A stretch of 64,000 nucleotides of DNA from an uncultured Clostridia bacterium. GTDB lineage: Bacteria > Bacillota > Clostridia > TANB77 > CAG-508. Below the pieces are notes generated by a model. That model had not been told where the DNA came from. It saw only the letters and a list, made by a program, of their open reading frames with translations, and did not search any database. The DNA is taken from the NCBI GenBank assembly GCA_934121885.1, contig CAKOVH010000006.1, positions 1 to 64,000 on the forward strand. The letters run 5' to 3'. Shown here piece by piece: positions 56,528 through 64,000 of this stretch (the stretch's first letter is position 1; each line of letters begins with the position of its first letter). A program made the translations under genes and the position numbers.

Positions 56528-59500
56528 TTACTTTGTTACATATTTTTTTATTAATACTATGCCTATTCCTAATGTAGTTACAATTATAATACCTATTAAT
56601 ACATATATAATATTTTCAGAACCAGTTCGTAATGAAAATATCATTTCAGAATATGCAAAATTATCTGTATTTTTCAAAGTATCCTTTTCTTCATTTGTTA
56701 AAATTTGATCAATTTCTCTTGGTGCATCAAAAAATACTTGATTTCTTCTATTTCCTAAATTGTAGTTTCTTAAATCCCATTTTAAAACAATTTCTATTTC
56801 CTTCATTTGTTTTTCTGATAATGTTATTTTTTTATTATATATAGCATTTCCGTCATTATCTAATGTCCAATCTGGATTATCTTCTTGTTCAAATATTGTT
56901 CCTTTAGGAACAACATCAATAACTTTATCAATTATGCCTTCTGATGTTCCATTATTTACTAATGTGATTTTATATTTTATTTTGGCATATGAAGAATTTG
57001 CTCTCATTTCTGTAAGTTCCATTTTTATTGGGCTACCTTTTCTTTGATAAATATTAAAATCTTCCGTTTTTCCACTTTCTGCGTATGTAAGACTTAACAT
57101 TGTAATAGTCTTATCAATGCTGACATCAAAATATTTTAATTGTGCATTTACTTCATCTTTACTATTTTCTTTTGATGTTTCATCATACTCGACAATATCT
57201 CCATGTTTATTTTGTTGTTCTATTTCAAAAGGTAAAATCATATCGGCACTTTCTCTATCTTTAATTACTACTTTTAGTTCTAACTCTAATTCTATTAATT
57301 GATTTTTATCATCTTGTTCTTTGCTGTATAATTCGCTTTCAAAATTTTCTTTAAATGAGAACATTGTTGTTTCTAATTTTCCATCAACCTCTGTCCATTT
57401 GTATTTCTTGTTAATTTCGCTATCTTTAACAAGTTCCATTTCCTTTGGAATAATTGTTGATACCTTAGATAAATATCCGCTTCCAACTCCTATATTTTTT
57501 ACCTTTATTTTTACTTTTATAGTATCTGTGTAATGTACATTTACTTCTTTAATTTCTTCTATTTCTGTACCATTTAATGCATTTATTACACTTTCTACCT
57601 TTAAGTTCGGTGAATCTGGATTTGTTATTTCAACTGTTAATCTTTTAGATGCACAACTTGTATAATTGTCAGTTTCCTCTAGTGTCGCTATTATATCATA
57701 CTTTCCAATCTCAGATGGTTTTTCTACTTGTGTACTTGTTCCAGTAATATAATACTTAAAGGTTACATTACCACCAGAATTGTTTTCAATTACAAATGGT
57801 TCAATTTTTTCTCTGTCAAATTTCTTTCCTTCACATCCAATTTTTATTTCTCCATCTGCTTTTTCTATCGTTCCTCTAACTTCTTCTGGTTGTATTAATG
57901 TATAATTATTAGCATCTGTTCCTTGTAATACTATATCATCCATTTTAATCTTCCAATTTCCTGTATTTTCACTTTCTGCTATTCCTGTTTTTGGAATAAT
58001 TAATGATATATCATCTCCTTCTACCCCATTTACTATTGTTCCACCTATAATTTCTACTACATCTGTCTTATTATATTTTCTTGTTTTTCCTTGTATTTCA
58101 CTTACCATTATGGTTCTTTTTTCTATATTTCCTGTTATACTTCCATATATAGGTTGTGTTAAGGTATAGTTATAAGCATCCTGTCCTGTTAAAATAATAT
58201 CGCTTTCTAATCTTATTTTATGATTTCCTATATTCTTGTTTTCTGCATATACCACACTTGGTAAAGTAAAACCAACCACATCTCCTACACATACATCAAC
58301 TAGTTCTCCATTTGTTATTGTCATACTATCATTTCCATCATAAATTTTATCTAGAGATGTTATTCCTTTTATTGTTATTATCTTCTTTGTTACCGAGTAT
58401 GTTCCAGCTATTCCAGTTTTATATTCATTTCCATTATATACAACCTTTAGTTCATATGAATAATTTCCTACCTTATTTGGCAAAGTAGTTTCACTTTCAT
58501 TATAGTATTCAACAATTGTAGCAGCTTTAGGGTTATTATATTGAACCCTATGATTATTTGCATCATATACATTGCTTGTATTTGTTACTGTAAGTCCACT
58601 ATAACTTTCACATATTGGACAGCTATCATATGTTGAACTAAAGTCTGGATGTCTAAGTCCTGCTTTACAATTATAGTATATATTATTTACCACTATTTCT
58701 TTAGTTGTCTGCCAGCCAACGTTATCTGTTGCAACAGCAGTATAAGTTCCATTTTTTATAAAAGTTACACTTCCAGTATTTATAGTAGTTCCATTTATAG
58801 TAAAACTTTTTATTCCTGATTGTGAATCTGTTGCAGATATTTTCATTGTCATACTATTTATAAATTTCGTATTAGTATCTTGTACATAATTTATACTTGG
58901 AGCTGTTCTATCTATTTTATATATACCTGTAATTCTTTCATCACTTACATTTCCTTCATTATCTGTTGCTTTTATATGTAAATACTTATTTCCACTTGCA
59001 TCAATATTTATTGTATCACTTGATTTTGTAATCTCATTACTCCATCCAGTAGTTGCAGGAACTTGGCTATCCGTTATTGCATACTGATAACTTTTAAATC
59101 CGCTTTGGGAATCATTAAAATCAACATTTACGTTTATTTCTTTTGCCCATCCGCCATTTTCAGGATTTATTGTTATAGATGGAGCAGATATATCATCAAT
59201 TACTTCAAAAGTTCTAGAATAAATTTCTGATTTTAAGTTTCTGTCATTTGTAACCTCTAATACAATTTTATAAACACCTGTACTCGAAAAATCGCTAAAT
59301 TGTGGAGTTTCACTTGTACTACTCTTTATCATAGTCTCATCTTTATATATTTCCCATTTCCACGATTTTATTGTGCCTCCATATGGATCATATGAGGTAT
59401 CTTTTAATTTTAATATTTCCTTTTTGTAAATTTTGTTACTTTCGATATCAAATTGTGCAATAGGAAGTACACTACTATCATTAGTTGTATAAATGCTTGC

Positions 59501-61228
59501 AGGTTTACTCCAAGCACCTTGTAAATCCTTTACTCTCAACTGTATAATATAATCCGTATTTGCCTCTAATGTTGTTAATTTTCCTTTATTCCAAGTAGTT
59601 TCTGTTGCCTTTTTATACATCCATTCTTCTTCAACTATTCCATAAGGTATCCCATCAGTCGTTATACTATATGAATCTAAATCGTATGAGGCACTAGAAA
59701 GATTTATCGTTGTATCAATTTTACTATGATTGATTATAGCAATTGGTCTTCTATGTACATACACAGACTTTGGAACTATCTCCTGATCTTCGTAGGTTAT
59801 ATTAAATTCTCCAGTTTTGTCGAATTCTGTTATCATATTGTTCAAGTATTGATTTGCTCTATCAAATTGTCCAATATTATTTTCAAAATATTTATAATCA
59901 TGCATAATTTTCCATCTGCCATAAGGATACGAAGCATCTGATGTATTTACTAATATTCCTTCTGGATTTGAAGAAATTTTTATTGGCTCTCCCAAAATTA
60001 AATAATTATCGTTTCCATTTAATTGGTCTATTAATGTTTTTATATATTGTGCTGTTTGAGAAATTGAATTTGTGTAATCTGTATTTTTTATATAAATACC
60101 ATTTCCATTATTTGCACTAATTAAATCTTCATATTGAGATTGATTTGCATCTTTGCCCCATGCAACATAATATATATTTTCATTAATTAATCTCGTTAAC
60201 AATTCTCCCATTGTAGAATTATTTTTTAATTCAGTATTCTCATAATCACTTACATTTACAGTTATTTTTATCGCATCATTTCTCCATTCAGGTTCTCTTA
60301 GCACTTCCGAAAGTTTTTTTACAGTTGTCTTTTGTAAATTTATATTTGTAAGTGCAAAACTACCAATACTATCGCAACCATGGCTATAGTGATCTGAGAA
60401 AAAACCAAAACCAATGCCATCATAACTGCTTTCAGTTGATATTGTTTCATCTGTTGCAAGTCCTCCTCCAGATATACTTATATACCCGTTTTCAACTGAA
60501 ACTGTTAATTGCCCACTTTGATTAATACTAAGTCCCTTAACTAAAACGCAAGAATTTGCAGTTAATGTTGAACCTTGTGCCAAGCAACTAAGTGCTGAAC
60601 TATTAGTTCCTATTGTCCAATTAAATTTCCAAATAGCACCTAACTGAGAACCACTCGCTCTATAATATGTCGCAGATGTTTTATTAAAACTTAGCATATA
60701 CCCTGTTAATGTATTTCCAACTTTACTTACCTTAAGTAACATTCCAGCCGCATTAAAGCTATCACCATAGTTAATGTTATAATTAAATGTAAATTTTTGT
60801 TCTTGATTACCACTAGGTACAATATAGATAGCATTTTTACCTGGATTTGTTCTATTTCCAACCATTGTAACACTTTGTCCATTGTTACTAATAGAAATTG
60901 AACCTATAGAATTACTTAAATCTTTATTCCATGCAAATGAACTTTCCATATTTACATTTTCTGTGGATACTGATGAAATTTTAACCTTTGTTGTATCTAT
61001 TCCTAGTTCAGCAAGTGATGATAAAAGGTCATTTTTAAATGATGTTACATCAGTAGTTGTTTTTCCTTTTGCAAGTACAACATCTATATTTGGTGCAGGA
61101 ACAAAAGATAAAGTAACTGGAGTTGCAGATAGTGACTTCGTCATTAAAAGTTCTGATGTTACAATAATTGAAATTAACATTGTTAATGCTCCAAAAATTT
61201 TTAATTTATTCAAAATTTTTCTCATCAT
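56528..61228 (-). CDS. giant surface protein with PKD-like and YDG-like domains
   Basis: A 1566-residue exported protein. Signal segment (to about 35), an N-terminal lectin-like beta-sandwich region, a PKD-like module (about 590-670, FDIESNKIYKKEILKLKDTSYDP), Ig-like modules with the FNDSQSGFKSYQYAITD and SATDSQSGIKSFTING patterns, a Cys/His cluster (about 850-880, CKAGLRHPDF and SCPIC), two YDG-type units (KIYDGNDS, about 963-1130) and a C-terminal module like that of the 41903-46900 protein, then a membrane span and KKYVTK. GGAGGG lies just before the ATGs at 61228 and 61225; either could start. Confidence 0.85.
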   Translation of the reverse strand: MMRKILNKLKIFGALTMLISIIVTSELLMTKSLSATPVTLSFVPAPNIDVVLAKGKTTTDVTSFKNDLLSSLAELGIDTTKVKISSVSTENVNMESSFAWNKDLSNSIGSISISNNGQSVTMVGNRTNPGKNAIYIVPSGNQEQKFTFNYNINYGDSFNAAGMLLKVSKVGNTLTGYMLSFNKTSATYYRASGSQLGAIWKFNWTIGTNSSALSCLAQGSTLTANSCVLVKGLSINQSGQLTVSVENGYISISGGGLATDETISTESSYDGIGFGFFSDHYSHGCDSIGSFALTNINLQKTTVKKLSEVLREPEWRNDAIKITVNVSDYENTELKNNSTMGELLTRLINENIYYVAWGKDANQSQYEDLISANNGNGIYIKNTDYTNSISQTAQYIKTLIDQLNGNDNYLILGEPIKISSNPEGILVNTSDASYPYGRWKIMHDYKYFENNIGQFDRANQYLNNMITEFDKTGEFNITYEDQEIVPKSVYVHRRPIAIINHSKIDTTINLSSASYDLDSYSITTDGIPYGIVEEEWMYKKATETTWNKGKLTTLEANTDYIIQLRVKDLQGAWSKPASIYTTNDSSVLPIAQFDIESNKIYKKEILKLKDTSYDPYGGTIKSWKWEIYKDETMIKSSTSETPQFSDFSSTGVYKIVLEVTNDRNLKSEIYSRTFEVIDDISAPSITINPENGGWAKEINVNVDFNDSQSGFKSYQYAITDSQVPATTGWSNEITKSSDTINIDASGNKYLHIKATDNEGNVSDERITGIYKIDRTAPSINYVQDTNTKFINSMTMKISATDSQSGIKSFTINGTTINTGSVTFIKNGTYTAVATDNVGWQTTKEIVVNNIYYNCKAGLRHPDFSSTYDSCPICESYSGLTVTNTSNVYDANNHRVQYNNPKAATIVEYYNESETTLPNKVGNYSYELKVVYNGNEYKTGIAGTYSVTKKIITIKGITSLDKIYDGNDSMTITNGELVDVCVGDVVGFTLPSVVYAENKNIGNHKIRLESDIILTGQDAYNYTLTQPIYGSITGNIEKRTIMVSEIQGKTRKYNKTDVVEIIGGTIVNGVEGDDISLIIPKTGIAESENTGNWKIKMDDIVLQGTDANNYTLIQPEEVRGTIEKADGEIKIGCEGKKFDREKIEPFVIENNSGGNVTFKYYITGTSTQVEKPSEIGKYDIIATLEETDNYTSCASKRLTVEITNPDSPNLKVESVINALNGTEIEEIKEVNVHYTDTIKVKIKVKNIGVGSGYLSKVSTIIPKEMELVKDSEINKKYKWTEVDGKLETTMFSFKENFESELYSKEQDDKNQLIELELELKVVIKDRESADMILPFEIEQQNKHGDIVEYDETSKENSKDEVNAQLKYFDVSIDKTITMLSLTYAESGKTEDFNIYQRKGSPIKMELTEMRANSSYAKIKYKITLVNNGTSEGIIDKVIDVVPKGTIFEQEDNPDWTLDNDGNAIYNKKITLSEKQMKEIEIVLKWDLRNYNLGNRRNQVFFDAPREIDQILTNEEKDTLKNTDNFAYSEMIFSLRTGSENIIYVLIGIIIVTTLGIGIVLIKKYVTK

Positions 61229-61302
61229 TATCCCTCCTTTCACACCACAATATTTACCTACATAATTTATATATTTATTATTAAAAACAATTCTCTAATT
61301 TG

Positions 61303-61331
61303 AGCATAGCACATTTTATTTTCAGCTTCAA
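61303..61331 (-). promoter_or_regulatory. candidate SigA promoter of the third giant surface gene
   Basis: Minus strand TTGAAG (61326-61331), 17-base spacer, TATGCT (61303-61308). Confidence 0.5.
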
Positions 61332-61363
61332 CACACATTTTCTTCCATTTTGCATAAATAAGG

Positions 61364-61409
61364 AAAAAACGCTAAAAACCTTTTTACGGAAATAGGCTTT
61401 CGCGTTTTT
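61364..61409 (-). terminator. terminator of the CotF-like pair
   Basis: Eight-base GC-containing arms (61365-61372 and 61402-61409), extended inward by AAA/TTT pairs, and a T run on the minus strand. It lies 51 bases past the CotF-like stop. Confidence 0.7.
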
Positions 61410-61442
61410 ATTACATATTTATTAAATTTCTATTACATTTTT
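61384..61442. repeat. copy 2 of a block shared by two surface-protein loci
   Basis: TTACGGAAATA (61384-61394) and a 23-base block (61420-61442) that matches 47131-47153 at 22 of 23 positions. It overlaps the terminator of the CotF-like pair. Confidence 0.6.
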
Positions 61443-61459
61443 GTAATAATTTGTAGTTT

Positions 61460-61705
61460 TTACTGTGATAATTCATCTTTTACAGTTTGAATTTCTGTTA
61501 CAGTTGCTGGCTGCGCAGGCTTATAGTAACCTTTTGCTTCTGCTGTTTTAAAAAGTTCATATTGGAAACTTTCATCATTATTTCTTATTTGTTGAAATGT
61601 TTGTCTAAGCTGCATATTTTCTGCTTCTGATATTGCTGTTTGATATGCAGTTAAATTTGACTTTACCCCTGATAAAATATCATTAACCATTGTTTTTTCG
61701 TCCAT
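61460..61705 (-). CDS. CotF-family spore coat-like protein
   Basis: An 81-residue protein of the CotF family: MVNDILSGVKSNLTAYQTAISEAENMQLRQTFQQIRNNDESFQYELFKTAEAKGYYKP matches the CotF pattern of a helical bundle with the ELFxxAxxxGYYxPxxA close. B. subtilis CotF is a spore coat protein. GGAGAGAAGATT-like site precedes the ATG. The pair with the 62-residue gene upstream (21 bases apart) is cotranscribed, probably under a forespore promoter. Confidence 0.85.
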   Translation of the reverse strand: MDEKTMVNDILSGVKSNLTAYQTAISEAENMQLRQTFQQIRNNDESFQYELFKTAEAKGYYKPAQPATVTEIQTVKDELSQ

Positions 61706-61726
61706 AATCTTCTCTCCTATCTTTAT

Positions 61727-61915
61727 TTATGAATTTAGAAACGACATTAATTTTTGTTTTGTATTTAATGCATCTTGTGCAGATTTTGTAAACATCTGCT
61801 TAATTTGTGGATCTACTGCTTGTGAAGCATATGTGTTTAATTTTTGATATGATGTTTCATGTGCTCCTATTAAATGTCTTAAATGTTGAAGTTCTGCTTG
61901 ACTTAAATTTGCCAT
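61727..61915 (-). CDS. small CotF-like protein (62 residues)
   Basis: A 62-residue helical protein: MANLSQAELQHLRHLIGAHETSYQKLNTYASQAVDPQIKQMFTKSAQDALNTKQKLMSFL resembles the first half of CotF-type proteins (LRHLIGAH, then DPQIKQMF). AAAGGAGG lies five bases before the ATG. It seems to be the partner of the adjacent full-size CotF-like protein, possibly a split form. Function in the spore is inferred from family and from the promoter at 61961-61990. Confidence 0.8.
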   Translation of the reverse strand: MANLSQAELQHLRHLIGAHETSYQKLNTYASQAVDPQIKQMFTKSAQDALNTKQKLMSFLNS

Positions 61916-61960
61916 AATTAGCCTCCTTTATATTTTAAGCTTTTTTGTTTTCACATTAAT

Positions 61961-61990
61961 TAGTATTTGATTTTTTTATAAATTTTATTC
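61961..61990 (-). promoter_or_regulatory. forespore (SigF/SigG)-like promoter of the CotF-like pair
   Basis: Minus strand GAATA (61986-61990), 18-base spacer, AATACTA (61961-61967); the SigG consensus is GHATR, 17-18 bases, CATWHTA, so the -35 matches fully and the -10 at 6 of 7. There is no good SigA site. Confidence 0.55.
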
Positions 61991-62023
61991 ACATTTTAAA
62001 TTTTTTAAAATATAGTAATGCAC

Positions 62024-62057
62024 AAAACACGCTATCCATTGTGGATAACGTGTTTTT
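62024..62057 (-). terminator. terminator of pcrA, containing a DnaA box
   Basis: Fifteen-base arms (62024-62038 and 62042-62056, one G-U pair in the RNA), 3-base loop, followed on the minus strand by TTTTG. The box TGTGGATAA lies at 62040-62048 and another at 62071-62079. Confidence 0.75.
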
Positions 62058-62079
62058 ACATTAATTATATTGTGGATAA

Positions 62080-64000
62080 TTATAATATCTCAAGTCCTGC
62101 AAATTTTGCCATAAGTCGCTTGGTTCCTGCTTTATCAAAGCAAATCTCAATTTTATAATCTTCTCCTTCTGGCTCTATTTTATTTATAGTTCCTTCTCCA
62201 AACTTTTTATGATATACTCTTTGTCCTTCTTTATATTTTGAAATATCAACACCAGAATTTTGCTTTTTATTATTAATAGAACTTAAAAAGCTTTCTGCTG
62301 TTCTAAATTGATATCCAGAATTAGATAATGAAGGATTTTTTGTTGCATAAGATTTTTCCTTATTTTCTTCTAATCTATATGTACTTACTTTATTTGAACT
62401 TGAACCATATTCCCATTTGTACGAACTATCTTTAAAGCTTTCTTCTTTTTCTTCAAATGTTTCTTCATAACCGTTTAATAAGTCTTTTGGAATTTCATTT
62501 ACAAATCTTGATATTGCATTATAGCTTGTTGATCCAAATATTGTTCTTTTTCTAGAACAAGTTAAATATAAGTATCTTTTTGCTCTAGTTATTCCAACAT
62601 AAAATAGACGTCTTTCTTCTTCTAGCTCTTTTGGTTCACCAATAGATTTGTATCCTGGGAATATTCCTTCTTCCATTCCTACCAAAAATACAGTATTAAA
62701 CTCTAATCCTTTTGCACTGTGAAGAGTCATAAGTGTAACAGAATCTTCTGTTTCTTCCATTCCGTCAATATCACTACTTAATGTAATTCCTTCTAAGAAA
62801 TCTGCCAAGCTATTTTCTGCTTCTTGTTCCTCAAATTCAATAGCAACTGTTAAAAATTCCTCTAAGTTTTGTATTCTAGATTCTGCTTCTGTTGTATCCT
62901 CTGCTTCTAGTGCCTTTACATATCCACTTTTATTTAGTGTTTCTTTAATAATTTCTGAAATTGATAAATCATTTATTTTGCTTCTCATTTCTTCAATTAA
63001 GTTTATAAATTCTTGTGAATTTGCTTTTAATCTATTTAATCCATATTGTTCAGCATTTTTAATTATTTCGAACATAGATGTTCCTGTATTTTCTGAAATT
63101 TCTTGTACATTATCTACACTTGTTTTTCCTATTCCTCTTTTTGGTTCGTTTATTACTCTTTTCAAAGAAATATTATCAGATGGATTGTATATTAATCTTA
63201 AATATGAAATGATATCTTTTATTTCTTTTCTTTCATAGAACTTTAATCCACCTACAATTTTATATGGAATATCTTCTCTTCTTAATATTTCCTCAATTGC
63301 TCTTGACTGAGAGTTCATTCTATATAAAATAACAAAATCTGAATTTTTAAAATATTCTTCTCTTTTTAAATGGTTAATTTGTTCTACAATATATCTACCT
63401 TCATCATATTCGTCATCAGCTCTATGAATAGTTGGAAGCTCTCCTTCATTATTTTGCGTCCATAATTTTTTTTCATATTTATTTTCATTATGTTTAATAA
63501 CTGCATTTGCAGCATTTAAAATATTTCCTGTGCAACGATAATTTTGCTCTAATTTTATTATCTTTGTTCCTGGATAATCTTTTTCAAAATTTAATATATT
63601 TGAAATATCTGCTCCTCTAAAAGAATAAATTCCTTGATCATTATCTCCTACAACTGTGATATTTCCATATCTTGATGCAAGTATTGTAACTAAAGTAAAT
63701 TGTGCTTTATTAGTATCTTGGTATTCATCTACTAAAATATACTTAAATTTTTCTGAATAATATTCTAATATATCAGGATTTTCAGTAAGTATTTTTATTG
63801 TAAAATTAATAATATCATCAAAATCTATTGCATTATTTTCTTTTAGTCTTTTTTGATATAATTCATATATTTCGCCTATTTTTTCTCTTCTAAAGTCGCC
63901 TGCATATTTTACCATATATGCTTTTGGTTCAAGCATTTCATTTTTTCCATTACTAATTTCAGCCAAAACACTTTTATCCGTAAACATTTTATCATCTATC
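62080..64000 (-). CDS. pcrA: ATP-dependent DNA helicase PcrA (N-terminus cut by window edge)
   Basis: The C-terminal 640 residues of a UvrD/PcrA superfamily-1 helicase; the frame stays open to position 64000, so the Walker A end is outside. Visible: ILVDEYQDTNKAQ (motif II), VVGDNDQGIYSFRGAD (III), LEQNYRCTGNIL (IV), MTLHSAKGLEFNTVFLVGMEEG (V), EEERRLFYVGITRAKRYLYL (VI) and the PcrA-type C-terminal Tudor-like domain GQRVYHKKFGEGTINKI. It unwinds DNA in repair and plasmid or replication-conflict handling. It ends with its own terminator. Confidence 0.97.
   Translation of the reverse strand, partial: IDDKMFTDKSVLAEISNGKNEMLEPKAYMVKYAGDFRREKIGEIYELYQKRLKENNAIDFDDIINFTIKILTENPDILEYYSEKFKYILVDEYQDTNKAQFTLVTILASRYGNITVVGDNDQGIYSFRGADISNILNFEKDYPGTKIIKLEQNYRCTGNILNAANAVIKHNENKYEKKLWTQNNEGELPTIHRADDEYDEGRYIVEQINHLKREEYFKNSDFVILYRMNSQSRAIEEILRREDIPYKIVGGLKFYERKEIKDIISYLRLIYNPSDNISLKRVINEPKRGIGKTSVDNVQEISENTGTSMFEIIKNAEQYGLNRLKANSQEFINLIEEMRSKINDLSISEIIKETLNKSGYVKALEAEDTTEAESRIQNLEEFLTVAIEFEEQEAENSLADFLEGITLSSDIDGMEETEDSVTLMTLHSAKGLEFNTVFLVGMEEGIFPGYKSIGEPKELEEERRLFYVGITRAKRYLYLTCSRKRTIFGSTSYNAISRFVNEIPKDLLNGYEETFEEKEESFKDSSYKWEYGSSSNKVSTYRLEENKEKSYATKNPSLSNSGYQFRTAESFLSSINNKKQNSGVDISKYKEGQRVYHKKFGEGTINKIEPEGEDYKIEICFDKAGTKRLMAKFAGLEIL

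Noticed and set aside
1..64000. CRISPR arrays, insertion sequences, prophage or conjugative genes
   Set aside because: No regularly spaced direct repeats, transposases, integrases or phage structural genes were seen.

Overview
The window comes from a strongly AT-rich, Gram-positive, endospore-forming bacterium, most likely an anaerobic member of the Clostridia. Evidence for this: AGGAGG-type ribosome binding sites before nearly every gene; many consensus SigA promoters with exact 17-base spacers; SpoIIE and two CotF-family coat-like proteins; a full MreBCD/PBP2/RodA/MinCDE rod-shape and septum set; a GerS-like gene beside mazF; a MecA-type adaptor and RicT. TGA is a stop codon (ATGA overlaps), so the standard bacterial code applies. 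No transposase, CRISPR array, tRNA or rRNA gene was found inside the window.

Layout. At 1-140 a perfect minus-strand SigA promoter fires off the left edge into a leader that resembles an rRNA-operon leader. 402-7048: a PRC-barrel protein, a Ca2+-type P-ATPase and SMC. 7143-10574: a compact lipid or glycolipid operon (GT8, a GT8-acyltransferase fusion, a second acyltransferase). 10740-13586: an XRE regulator, an amidohydrolase (MtaD type) and a divergent HD-GYP protein. 13625-18256: minD-minE-rodA-dusB, then a GerS-like protein and MazF. 18433-20860: an FGE-fold surface protein and an E. coli-like CCA-adding enzyme. 20999-23497 (+): signal peptidase, DNA polymerase III delta' and RicT. 23536-26538: an AI-2E-type permease, ExoIII and a G5/3D-domain wall protein. 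26734-29993 (+): LemA and a NitT/TauT-type ABC importer. 30091-36894: TatD, AcpS, an unknown anchored protein, a WG-repeat protein and SpoIIE. 37236-46900: two giant SdrD_B-type surface proteins. 47250-48177 (+): three small genes of unknown function. 48296-54478: the DUF4321-radC-mreBCD-mrdA-minC operon. 54698-56378: MecA-like and an M23 peptidase. 56528-61228: a third giant surface protein. 61460-61915: CotF-like pair. 62080-64000: PcrA helicase, cut by the right edge.

How the parts fit. Cell shape and division genes form two blocks, mre...minC and minD-minE-rodA, that are usually one block in Clostridia but lie about 30 kb apart here, each with its own strong SigA promoter. Sporulation is visible both as genes and as control sites: spoIIE has a -35/-10 pair spaced 21 bases apart with a Spo0A-box-like site, and the CotF-like pair has a forespore (SigF/SigG)-like promoter. 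The three giant surface proteins (together more than 14 kb) have a signal segment at the N-terminus and a transmembrane anchor with a basic tail instead of LPXTG; two of the loci share a nearly identical upstream block. The least explained parts are the GT8/acyltransferase operon, the unknown 415-residue protein before acpS, the three small genes at 47250-48177, and the shared upstream block of the surface-protein loci.
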